Assembly: GCA_001771735.1 (NCBI GenBank)
Contig: MEUM01000030.1
Span: 1 to 7,393, forward strand
Direction: 5' to 3'
Origin: Caldifarciminota bacterium RBG_13_43_14
GTDB lineage: Bacteria; Hydrothermota; Tepidihabitantia; SM23-42
DNA: 7,393 nt
The first letter of the stretch is position 1; every line of letters starts with the position of its first letter. Of this stretch, positions 1-6,266 are shown one piece after another. A program made the position numbers and the translations under genes. The notes beneath the pieces are model-generated. The model did no database searches, was not told the origin of the DNA, and worked only from the letters and a program-made list of their open reading frames with translations.

Positions 1-711
1 CTTGATTGCGCTCTGGCGTTGCGGGAACTGGAATATTTAGGTGTCCAGAATATAATCACTTTCGATGCTCATAATTCACATGTGCAAAACGCTATTCCTT
101 TAAGAGGATTCGAGAATCTTCATGCCAGTTATCAAATAATCAAAGTCTGGTTGGACCACGAGCCGGATTTGAAGATCGATAAAAAATCAATGCTGGTCGT
201 GAGTCCGGATGAGGGTGCGGTCGATCGCTCCTTGTATTATGCGAACAGTCTTGGTCTTGAACTTGGTATGTTCTATAAGCGCCGCGATACGACTCGAATA
301 GTCAATGGAAAAAATCCGATAATCGCTCATGAGTACATGGGGGCCGATGTCGAGCACAAGAACATAGTTATTGTCGATGATCTGCTTGCCTCCGGGCAGT
401 CAATATTGAAGGCAGCGAATGAACTGAAGAAACGTGGTGCAAAGGATATTTATTTATTTGTTACCTTCGCTCTTCTGGATGAGGATGGATGCAGAAAATA
501 TGATAAGGCGTTCCAGCATAAATTGATCAAACGTCTGTACGCAACAAATCTCACTTACTGCCATAAGAGACTTGATACCGCACCATGGTTCGTAAAAGTG
601 GATGTTTCGGATTTCGTTGCCTATTTCATTGATTGCATGAACCGAAATGAATCAATAAGCGCTCTGCTTGACAGCTCTAGCAAAATCGCCAGATTGCTTC
701 GAAAGAAATAA
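1..711 (+). CDS. prs: Ribose-phosphate pyrophosphokinase (PRPP synthetase), 5'-truncated by window edge
   Basis: The enzyme makes phosphoribosyl pyrophosphate from ribose-5-phosphate and ATP in the cytoplasm, for purine, pyrimidine, histidine, tryptophan and NAD synthesis. The frame is open from base 1 to the TAA at 709-711 (236 residues seen). A TTG lies at 19, but family-like sequence (LDCALALRELEYLGV) runs straight through it, so the true start is outside the window. Visible motifs are the FDAH...VQNAIPL segment (bases 61-105), matching the catalytic/metal DxH region; VSPDEGAVDR (about 199-228); FYKRRD; and the PRPP-binding loop VDDLLASGQS (373-402). Towards the end, NRNESISALLD matches the usual GESVSSLFD tail. 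From memory, the pattern SPDEGA, FYKRRD, VNGKNPIIAHE fits the long Prs subfamily common in Clostridia rather than the short E. coli type. The loop has Ser where classical enzymes have Thr. Assignment to PRPP synthetase is secure; the subfamily is likely. Confidence 0.93.
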   Translation, partial: LDCALALRELEYLGVQNIITFDAHNSHVQNAIPLRGFENLHASYQIIKVWLDHEPDLKIDKKSMLVVSPDEGAVDRSLYYANSLGLELGMFYKRRDTTRIVNGKNPIIAHEYMGADVEHKNIVIVDDLLASGQSILKAANELKKRGAKDIYLFVTFALLDEDGCRKYDKAFQHKLIKRLYATNLTYCHKRLDTAPWFVKVDVSDFVAYFIDCMNRNESISALLDSSSKIARLLRKK

Positions 712-724
712 CCGAGCAAGCGCC

Positions 725-752
725 TTGACGATAATTTCATATTCAATATAAT
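725..752 (+). promoter_or_regulatory. Sigma70-like promoter for the DUF3467-cca series
   Basis: TTGACG (725-730) and a perfect TATAAT (747-752) are separated by 16 bases, in the short gap between prs and the DUF3467 gene. The expected start point, about 7 bases after the -10 box, is near 759. The mRNA would therefore begin almost at the ribosome binding site, with a leader of only about 10-12 bases before the ATG at 770. No intrinsic terminator is visible after prs, so read-through from prs may add to this promoter. Confidence 0.6.
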
Positions 753-757
753 CAAAA

Positions 758-764
758 AAAGGAG
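758..764 (+). promoter_or_regulatory. Ribosome binding site of the DUF3467 gene
   Basis: AAAGGAG lies five bases before the ATG at 770. It decides the start: the in-frame GTG at 764 shares its first base with this Shine-Dalgarno sequence and so cannot use it. Confidence 0.75.
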
Positions 765-769
765 TGAAA

Positions 770-1060
770 ATGGATGAGAAAAAAGTGCAGCCAATCAACC
801 TTGAAATTTCTCCGGAACAAGCCGAAGGGATCTATGCGAATGGAGTTGGGATCAATCACACACCATCAGAATTCATACTTGATTTCGTACGATTCCTGCC
901 CGGCGCGCAAAAAGCCAAGGTCTTTGCCCGGGTCATCATGACGCCTCCCAATGCCCTGCTGGTTAAAAACGCTCTGGAAGAAAATTTAAGAAAATATGAG
1001 GAACATTTTGGCAAAATTAAATTCTTTGGTAAAGAAGCAAAAGAAATCGGTTTTAAATAG
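770..1060 (+). CDS. DUF3467 family protein
   Basis: This small soluble protein of 96 residues belongs to the DUF3467 family, whose biochemical role is, as far as I know, undetermined. The family signature fills nearly the whole protein: ISPEQAEGIYANGVGINHTP, then EFILDFVRFLPG, then AKVFARVIMTPPNA, ending in LEENLRKYEEHFG. There is no signal peptide, membrane segment or cysteine motif. The ATG at 770 is chosen because AAAGGAG sits five bases upstream; the GTG at 764 is only a paper alternative. The gene has its own good promoter and is first in a series with cca, whose start lies inside its 3' end, so the two are probably translationally coupled. This suggests shared expression but does not reveal function. 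The family call is confident, the function unknown. Confidence 0.85.
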   Translation: MDEKKVQPINLEISPEQAEGIYANGVGINHTPSEFILDFVRFLPGAQKAKVFARVIMTPPNALLVKNALEENLRKYEEHFGKIKFFGKEAKEIGFK

Positions 1061-2156
1061 GGCGATCGACTTTTTTTTCAAGTCCGATTATCATACCTAT
1101 CTGGTCGGTGGCTACGTACGTGATAATGCAATGGGAATTGAACCGGTCGACCTTGATATTGTTCTGGAAGGGGATGCAATTAAAGCGGCTCGTCAATTGA
1201 ATCGCAACCTGAAGGGTGATCTTCAGATCTATCAAGTTTTCGGTACCGCTACTATTACCGTGAACAACGAACGGATCGATCTGGCAACTGCCCGAGGAGA
1301 GCAATACCCGAATTCCGCTAGATTACCGCATGTTTTTCCGGCAACGATCATACATGATCTAAATCGACGTGATTTTACGATTAACGCAATGGCGATGTCC
1401 GTTTCCCATCACACTTTTGGTGAGATATTTGATCCATTCAATGGACTTGAAGATATAAGAAAAGGTCTTATCAAGGTGCTTCACCGGAACAGCTTTGTTG
1501 ATGATCCATCCAGATTATTAAGGGCTTTCCGATACAAAAATCGCTTTGATTTCAAATTCGAAGAAAAAACCCGTCAATTTATCAATGAAGCAGTCCAAAT
1601 CAAACTGATCGATCGATTGACCGGTAAGCGGATTCTCAATGAGATCAATTTAATATTTGACGAAAATGATCCGGGTAAAATAGTTCGTGAACTATCCATG
1701 TACAAGTTCTATCCCCTTTCAACTAAGAGCATAAGAATTATCGAGCGTCTTAGTCGAGATGGCCGATACTATTTCGTAGCGAACATTGATTATTCAAAAC
1801 TACCGCTGTCCCGCAGCGAAAAAGCAATTGTGCAACATTTCCATAAACTTGATGTGATTATGAAAAAACTTTCCAAGACACAGACGAAAAGTTCAATCTT
1901 TCATATTCTAAACGATCTTGAAGAACCGGTCCGTAAGGCAATCGTGATATTACAACCGAAATTTGAGCTAAAATTCAAGATCTATCGTCGGTTACAAAAA
2001 ATCAAACCATTCATTAACGGTCAGGATCTTAAAAAAATTGGTCTTAATGAAGGCCCTCAGTTTAAAAAAATACTCTCCAGGATTTTCGATCAACAGTTAG
2101 ATGGCAAAATTAAGACCCGAAAGCAAGCCCTTGATCAGATCAGATTGAAAGCTTAA
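996..2156 (+). CDS. cca: tRNA nucleotidyltransferase (CCA-adding or A-adding, class II)
   Basis: The enzyme adds all or part of the 3'-terminal CCA to tRNA from CTP and ATP in the cytoplasm. Its 386 residues match the usual size of class II bacterial enzymes. Motifs in order: LVGGYVRD (36-43), the catalytic metal-binding DLD (D52, D54), RRDFTINAMA (124-133), the flexible-loop region DPFNGLEDIRKGLIKVL (146-162), and motif D as DDPSR (169-173) followed by LLRAFRY. A helical tail completes the fold; no HD, DHH or CBS domain is present. The motif-D Glu of EDxxR enzymes is Asp here, a form I recall from the head domain of long CBS-DHH nucleotidyltransferases. CCA-adding, CC-adding and A-adding activity cannot be separated by eye. 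ATG 996 is the only ATG before motif A; it gives a 65-base overlap with the DUF3467 gene and has only purine-rich sequence upstream. TTG at 1008 or 1026 are possible alternatives. An 8-T run (1071-1078) encodes Phe residues near the N-terminus. Confidence 0.9.
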   Translation: MRNILAKLNSLVKKQKKSVLNRAIDFFFKSDYHTYLVGGYVRDNAMGIEPVDLDIVLEGDAIKAARQLNRNLKGDLQIYQVFGTATITVNNERIDLATARGEQYPNSARLPHVFPATIIHDLNRRDFTINAMAMSVSHHTFGEIFDPFNGLEDIRKGLIKVLHRNSFVDDPSRLLRAFRYKNRFDFKFEEKTRQFINEAVQIKLIDRLTGKRILNEINLIFDENDPGKIVRELSMYKFYPLSTKSIRIIERLSRDGRYYFVANIDYSKLPLSRSEKAIVQHFHKLDVIMKKLSKTQTKSSIFHILNDLEEPVRKAIVILQPKFELKFKIYRRLQKIKPFINGQDLKKIGLNEGPQFKKILSRIFDQQLDGKIKTRKQALDQIRLKA

Positions 2157-2158
2157 CC

Positions 2159-2791
2159 ATGGAGAATTTTGTTTATTTAGTTTTATTTATTCCGCCATTA
2201 TTGTTGGCACTCACCATCCATGAGTATTCTCATGGATATGTTGCCTATCGTCTTGGTGATCCAACTGCCAAACTCGAAGGCCGATTGACTTTGAATCCTT
2301 TGAAACACATTGATATTTTTGGATTTCTATCTTTTTTGATTTTCCGCATTGGATGGGCAAAACCAGTGCCCATAAATCCATACAATTTCAGTAATATAAA
2401 AAAGGGTATCATATTGACTTCATTGGCCGGTCCTTTGTCTAATTTTATCCTGGCAATACCGTTTGGATTGATTCTGAGATTCATTCCGAAGGATGTATCG
2501 ATACTAAATCCCATTATCATTATGGCTTACGGCGGGCTTGTATACAATCTTGTGCTATGCGCTTTCAATTTAATACCTATACCACCGCTTGACGGCTCTA
2601 AAATCCTCTTCCCCCTTCTCCCCTCCAGTACGATCAAAATGCAAATGTGGCTGGAACGATATGGATTTGTAGTTTTGATCGCTTTGATATTTTTTGACCG
2701 TCTTACCGGTGTGCCAGTGCTTTGGGGTTGGATTGGGCCTTTCGTTAGTATATTCGGTCAGCTATTTGGAGGACATTTACCATTAATATAA
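2159..2791 (+). CDS. M50-family (site-2 protease-like) membrane metalloprotease
   Basis: This is a predicted intramembrane zinc protease of the short M50 group that lacks PDZ domains; 210 residues is typical. The zinc site HEYSH (H21, E22, H25) follows a hydrophobic first helix (about 3-20). A second signature, AGPLSNF (90-96), lies in another membrane segment. The third zinc ligand motif is N137-x2-P-x2-PPLDG, with D145 as the expected ligand. About five or six hydrophobic segments run through the protein, the last in residues 168-205. Substrates of this subgroup are mostly unknown, so involvement in regulated proteolysis of membrane proteins is inference. The ATG lies two bases after the cca stop with no strong Shine-Dalgarno, which suggests coupled translation. 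The start is supported because the HExxH sits at the usual distance from the N-terminus. The family is secure; the biological role is not. Confidence 0.9.
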   Translation: MENFVYLVLFIPPLLLALTIHEYSHGYVAYRLGDPTAKLEGRLTLNPLKHIDIFGFLSFLIFRIGWAKPVPINPYNFSNIKKGIILTSLAGPLSNFILAIPFGLILRFIPKDVSILNPIIIMAYGGLVYNLVLCAFNLIPIPPLDGSKILFPLLPSSTIKMQMWLERYGFVVLIALIFFDRLTGVPVLWGWIGPFVSIFGQLFGGHLPLI

Positions 2792-2830
2792 TGGAACATA
2801 AATTTTCTTATCCGAATATTGGCAGAAAAT

Positions 2831-2854
2831 CTATCTATTAATCTCTATAGATAG
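2831..2854 (+). repeat. Perfect 8-bp inverted repeat in the M50-asmA gap
   Basis: CTATCTAT (2831-2838) and its exact reverse complement ATAGATAG (2847-2854) flank an 8-base spacer. It is the only clear structure in the 96-base gap 2792-2887. The stem is AT-rich and no T run follows, so it is a weak candidate for a terminator and could equally be an operator or chance. Confidence 0.45.
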
Positions 2855-2874
2855 TTCATTGAATATTAAAGTAA

Positions 2875-2883
2875 AAAGAGAGG
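2875..2883 (+). promoter_or_regulatory. Ribosome binding site of the AsmA-family gene
   Basis: AAAGAGAGG lies four bases before the ATG at 2888 and supports that start. It is one of the better Shine-Dalgarno sequences in the window. Confidence 0.6.
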
Positions 2884-2887
2884 TAAA

Positions 2888-5164
2888 ATGGCAAAACTAA
2901 TGAAAATACTTTTGTTAGTATTGTGTTTGTTAATAGTAATGGTCGTCGGAGGTTATTTTTTGATTCGATCATACCTAACCCCGGCGCGCGTTCAGGCTAT
3001 TACCGAAAAAATGACTTCAGAGGCATTACAAAGACCGGTTGAGATGGGTAAGGTTGGAGTAAAGTTTGGTTTACGTATCGGAATCAGTATCGATTATCTA
3101 TCAATAGCAAACACTGCTGGCTTCAGACCAGAACCCATGGTCGAGATCGAGCGAACTGAGCTCAATTTGAAACTGTTGCCCCTTTTGCAGCGGCGTATTG
3201 TTATTAGCGGCATAAATCTCAATCGTGCGGTTTTTAGGTTCGAATCAGATCCTGCGGGAAATTTGAACATGAGCGGACTGCTTCCGAAAGAAATGAAAGG
3301 TCGCGCCTGGGCGATATCGCTTGATTACTTTGATATCAGGCAGAGCGAAGTCAGTTATTATGATCAGAAAACCAAACTTGAATTGCGGATCAAGGATTTC
3401 GATCAGCGTATCAGCTTCAAAGGCAAAAATTTACTATCCGTGGGTCAGGGCTCAATGTATTTGCTGAAGAGTAACACATTGCCAGAAATGGTAATACTGT
3501 TCAGCGATAACCTTGAATACGATACATTAAAGAAAGATATCACAATAAGAAAATTGACCGCTAATTATGACCCGATCGTGTTGGAACTGAGCGGTACGCT
3601 GACAAAAATGGAAACGATGACGATTAAGGGGAATCTGGACATAAAGAACCTATCAGAAGCAAAAAGCCTTATCCCTCAAGCGGATCGGCCGACCGAACTG
3701 CAAGGGAAATTATCTGCTAATTTTTCGATCCTGGGCAACATTAAAAATCCGAAGATCGATGGGCAGGCGACATTGACTAATGTCAAATATTTACCCAAAG
3801 GGATGAAACGCGGGTTCGAAAATATTTCCGGTAGTTTTTCCTTCGATCAAAACACGTTGCGCAACATCATTTTGAAAGCAAATTTAGGTGCAGCCCAGAT
3901 CAACATAAATGGATCGGTAAATGACTGGTCACATCCGGTGCTGAATATTACGGCCAAGGTCGATGGTTCTTTGTCGGATATTGCTGCAGTTATTCCAGAA
4001 ACTGAGATCATGAAACTTCAGGGAAAAGTTCTGGCCAACATAATAGCCAAAGGAACGATAAACAAACCGATCATAACCGGTGACTATTCTCTTCGCGACG
4101 GAATGCTCGATGGTATTGGTTTGATAAAACCGGTTAATAAGCTCGAAATGAAAGGAAAATTGCAGACCAATGGTCTGGTGATTGAACGCTGCACCGGTGT
4201 TATTGGCAGTACCGATTTCAATATAAATGGTACTCTGGCCGATTTCAACAAACCGGTTATGCAGTTAAATAATAACTCAAACCTGATAAACCTTGATGAA
4301 CTATTGCCGCGTACATCAAAAGACAAGAAAGCCCCAACTGGAGGTGTTCCCATAAGGATACTCGGCCGCGTTAAGGTTAAAAAATTTACTGGTTTAGACA
4401 TGGAATTTGCTAATATTAATACCGATTTTACATATGACAAAGGTATTGTTGATCTGAAGAATTGCATGGCGGATGGTTTTGACGGCAAGGTTGAGCTGGA
4501 TCTCTATTATAATGCCAACAGTCCTGAACCCTACCGGATTATGACCAGGATGAAATCAATATCCGCCAAGGCAATCTTGAAGCGCTTCCTGAACTTTGAT
4601 AATGTTGATGGGCGGATGAGTGGAATGAGCAATTTCATCGGCAATGGTTTGACCGTAAAAGAAGTAATCTCGAATCTAAACGCTTCCGGTAATTTAAAAC
4701 TGGTGAACGGTGAATTTAATAATTTCAAGATGCTCGATGAATTGCTTAAATGGCTTGGTGTGACCGATACCAAAAAAGTTCCATTCAAAGACCTTGCTTT
4801 TTATTACAAGATCGAAAAAGGGCGTGCGAATATCAGAGACTGGGCCATGAGTTCATCGATTGGTAATTTTCTTACCGACGGATATGTTGGTCTGAACAAT
4901 GATGTGAATCTTCAGGTCAGTCTGACTCTGATAAAGAAATATTCTGATGTTGTAAAGAAATATCACGGTGATTGGATCTTTCCAATCGATAATAACGGTC
5001 GAGCAACGATCGATATAATCATAACTGGTAAACTGACATCGCCAAAATTCAGCCTGGATAAGAATAAGATCAAACAAAGAATACAGGGTAAATTGAAGGA
5101 TGAATTCGAGAAAAAGAAAAAGGAGTGGGAGAAAAAGATCAAAGAATTGTTACCGGGGAATTGA
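2888..5164 (+). CDS. AsmA family envelope protein
   Basis: The protein has 758 residues: a short basic N-terminus, one hydrophobic anchor (about residues 5-27), then a large beta-rich region expected on the outer side of the inner membrane. The N-terminal domain shows the AsmA layout: LTPARVQAITEKM after the anchor, then a region of alternating strands, ERTELNLKLLPLLQRRIVI, and FESDPAGNLNMSGLL. Repeated blocks such as GSVNDW/GTLADF/GKLT and 'xxxPxIxGxxxL' resemble the repeating strands of AsmA/TamB-like lipid-transfer proteins. The C-terminal AsmA domain includes NASGNLKLVNGEFNNFK and GRATIDIIITGKLTSPKFSLD. The last 30 or so residues are a Lys/Glu-rich helix. Known members help outer-membrane assembly or phospholipid transport between membranes; that role is inferred here from the family and implies a diderm cell. 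The start is supported by AAAGAGAGG four bases upstream. mutM follows after 13 bases. Confidence 0.85.
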   Translation: MAKLMKILLLVLCLLIVMVVGGYFLIRSYLTPARVQAITEKMTSEALQRPVEMGKVGVKFGLRIGISIDYLSIANTAGFRPEPMVEIERTELNLKLLPLLQRRIVISGINLNRAVFRFESDPAGNLNMSGLLPKEMKGRAWAISLDYFDIRQSEVSYYDQKTKLELRIKDFDQRISFKGKNLLSVGQGSMYLLKSNTLPEMVILFSDNLEYDTLKKDITIRKLTANYDPIVLELSGTLTKMETMTIKGNLDIKNLSEAKSLIPQADRPTELQGKLSANFSILGNIKNPKIDGQATLTNVKYLPKGMKRGFENISGSFSFDQNTLRNIILKANLGAAQININGSVNDWSHPVLNITAKVDGSLSDIAAVIPETEIMKLQGKVLANIIAKGTINKPIITGDYSLRDGMLDGIGLIKPVNKLEMKGKLQTNGLVIERCTGVIGSTDFNINGTLADFNKPVMQLNNNSNLINLDELLPRTSKDKKAPTGGVPIRILGRVKVKKFTGLDMEFANINTDFTYDKGIVDLKNCMADGFDGKVELDLYYNANSPEPYRIMTRMKSISAKAILKRFLNFDNVDGRMSGMSNFIGNGLTVKEVISNLNASGNLKLVNGEFNNFKMLDELLKWLGVTDTKKVPFKDLAFYYKIEKGRANIRDWAMSSSIGNFLTDGYVGLNNDVNLQVSLTLIKKYSDVVKKYHGDWIFPIDNNGRATIDIIITGKLTSPKFSLDKNKIKQRIQGKLKDEFEKKKKEWEKKIKELLPGN

Positions 5165-5177
5165 AACGATTTAAAAC

Positions 5178-6002
5178 ATGCCCGAATTACCCGAAGTTGA
5201 AACAATAAAACGCGAATTAGAACCGCTTATCACCGGTCAAAAAATAAAAGAATGTGTCGTATTAAGAAAAGATGTAATCGCGTTCCCTTCTTTTCAGAAC
5301 TTTCGCCGATCGTTATTGAACAATAAGATCACTAATGTAAAAAGGATCGCCAAATATTTGATCATTGAACTGGATCCAGACCGATCATTGATCTTTCATC
5401 TTCGATTGTCCGGGGCTTTGATCGTCAGACCATTAAATACTGGTTTTGAGCGTTTTACACGTCTGGCATTGAAACTTGATAAATGCTGGCTGCTTTTTGT
5501 TGAACCGAGGGTATTAGGCAGGGTATATCTGCTTAATAGTAACGACAAACCGGCATGTCTGAAAGGTTTTTACCGATTAAGCCCGGAACCACTATCCCGG
5601 GCATTCTCAAAACGATATTTCCAAAATCAGATAAAAAAGCGCAAGGCGATCATTAAGGCGATACTGCTCAATCAGGACATCTGTGCCGGAGTTGGTAATA
5701 TTTACTCGGATGAAGCACTTTTTCGGGCCGGGATCCGGCCAACGCGTCGCGCCAATAATTTGACGTATGATGAAATAGAAAAATTACGTATTGCCCTGCG
5801 TTCAGTGCTAAGAGATGGCATTAAACATCTCGGGACATCAGTATCTGATTATCGTAGAACTGATGGCAAAAAAGGTAATTTCCAGAAAATGCTTTTTGCC
5901 TACGGTCGGGAAGGTGAACCATGTCGTCGATGTGGTTCAGAGATCCAGCTCAAGAAGATCGGCAATCGCGGTACCCGTTACTGCCCGCGTTGTCAGAAAT
6001 AG
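5178..6002 (+). CDS. mutM: Formamidopyrimidine-DNA glycosylase (Fpg/MutM)
   Basis: This base-excision repair enzyme removes oxidised purines such as 8-oxoguanine and cuts the abasic site. Its 274 residues are standard for the family. The start is certain: the chain begins MPELPEVE, and the catalytic nucleophile is Pro2 after Met removal, with E3 and E6. K59 matches the conserved catalytic-site lysine. Other motifs: HLRLSG (74-79), EPRVLG (109-114), the H2TH region AGVGNIYSDEALFRAGI (170-186) with DNA-contacting N174, and a zinc finger C249-x2-C252-x16-C269-x2-C272 with R264 in its hairpin (GNRGTRYC). Compared with E. coli Fpg, the intercalation triad Met73/Arg108/Phe110 reads Leu77/Arg111/Leu113 here. 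The intact Pro2, Lys, zinc finger and helix region point to an active enzyme of the MutM rather than Nei type. It lies 13 bases after the AsmA-family gene, probably in the same transcript; no strong Shine-Dalgarno is visible. Confidence 0.95.
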   Translation: MPELPEVETIKRELEPLITGQKIKECVVLRKDVIAFPSFQNFRRSLLNNKITNVKRIAKYLIIELDPDRSLIFHLRLSGALIVRPLNTGFERFTRLALKLDKCWLLFVEPRVLGRVYLLNSNDKPACLKGFYRLSPEPLSRAFSKRYFQNQIKKRKAIIKAILLNQDICAGVGNIYSDEALFRAGIRPTRRANNLTYDEIEKLRIALRSVLRDGIKHLGTSVSDYRRTDGKKGNFQKMLFAYGREGEPCRRCGSEIQLKKIGNRGTRYCPRCQK

Positions 6003-6024
6003 CGTGGCGCGTAACGCGCAATGC
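6002..6024 (+). other. GC-rich hairpin directly after mutM
   Basis: GCGCG (6007-6011) and CGCGC (6015-6019) form a 5-bp stem around a TAA loop. It is extended after one G:A mismatch by GCGT (6002-6005) pairing with ATGC (6021-6024), with one G:U pair. It is followed by GAAAAAA, not by a T run, so it is not a canonical intrinsic terminator for mutM. It may stabilise the transcript's 3' end. Confidence 0.35.
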
Positions 6025-6033
6025 GAAAAAACC

Positions 6034-6091
6034 GGTACTTGATACTGGATTCATGATGCAAGATTCATATGGTAATCGGTAATTGGTTATT
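6034..6091. repeat. Degenerate heptamer tandem repeat, left block
   Basis: Five consecutive 7-mers in register (6034-6068) fit the consensus GRTNCWN, for example GATACTG, GATTCAT and GATGCAA; G1, T3 and C5 are constant in all five. After a two-base slip, three more 7-mers (6071-6091) fit GGTWATY. The copies are diverged and non-coding. A related block in the same orientation lies beyond the REP units at 6267-6301. Confidence 0.6.
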
Positions 6092-6113
6092 TAACTAACT
6101 ATGTATCGGTGAA

Positions 6114-6169
6114 GTGGGAGCGGCTTTCCAGCCGCGATAGTTTAATCGAGCCCAGGAGGGCTCTCCCAC
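6114..6169. repeat. REP-like inverted pair (BIME), copy 1
   Basis: Two 24-base elements face each other across an 8-base spacer (6138-6145). The first (6114-6137) reads GTGGGA, then a hairpin with 6-bp stem GCGGCT/AGCCGC and loop TTCC, then GA. The second (6146-6169), read on the minus strand, has GTGGGA, a hairpin with stem GAGCCC/GGGCTC and loop TCCT, then GA. The two differ at three stem pairs, each time with both partners changed. As one strand, GTGGGA (6114-6119) can also pair with TCCCAC (6164-6169), giving a three-way-junction fold. The GTGG head followed by a short palindrome is the form of REP elements moved by RAYT (TnpA-REP, IS200/IS605-related) transposases. No such gene is in this window. 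Confidence 0.8.
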
Positions 6170-6180
6170 AATTACCCTCT

Positions 6181-6236
6181 GTGGGAGCGGCTTTCTAGCC
6201 GCGATAGATTAATCGAGCCCAGGAGGGCTCTCCCAC
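6181..6236. repeat. REP-like inverted pair (BIME), copy 2
   Basis: This unit matches copy 1 at 54 of 56 positions. One change is in the loop of the first hairpin (TTCC to TTCT) and one in the spacer (TAGTTTAA to TAGATTAA), so all stems are intact. The hairpins are at 6187-6202 and 6215-6230. An additional T:A pair (6180 with 6237) extends the outer stem. The two copies repeat with a 67-base period, separated by 11 bases, in the same orientation. Confidence 0.8.
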
Positions 6237-6266
6237 ATAAGTCTATTAAGCGATTAGGCTCTTATC

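Noticed and set aside
19..21. TTG as the start of the prs gene
   Set aside because: The frame is open to base 1, conserved Prs sequence continues upstream of it, and the N-terminal half of the enzyme is missing. The gene is cut by the window edge.
764..766. GTG as the start of the DUF3467 gene
   Set aside because: It overlaps the Shine-Dalgarno sequence itself; ATG 770 has correct spacing.
1071..1078. Programmed frameshift at the T8 run
   Set aside because: The cca frame is open and motif-bearing across the run, and the DUF3467 frame has already stopped at 1060. No productive shifted frame is seen.
2819..2851. Promoter for asmA (TTGGCA ... TATAGA)
   Set aside because: The spacing is 21 bases, outside the normal range, and no better pair was found in the gap.
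4084..5205. Minus-strand open frames within asmA (also those at 1053-1304, 2245-2520 and 6937-7161)
   Set aside because: All lie opposite clearly recognised genes and their translations resemble no family; they are reading-frame shadows.
6002..6030. Intrinsic terminator after mutM
   Set aside because: The stem is only 5 bp plus a mismatched extension, and it is followed by an A run, not T. In the other orientation the T run precedes the stem.
5815..6042. Small + strand frame across the mutM 3' end
   Set aside because: It is a shadow in another frame of the mutM zinc-finger region, with no recognisable protein character and no ribosome binding site.
6114..6236. CRISPR array
   Set aside because: There are only two units, each internally palindromic as paired hairpins, with an 11-base spacer. 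REP/BIME architecture explains them better.
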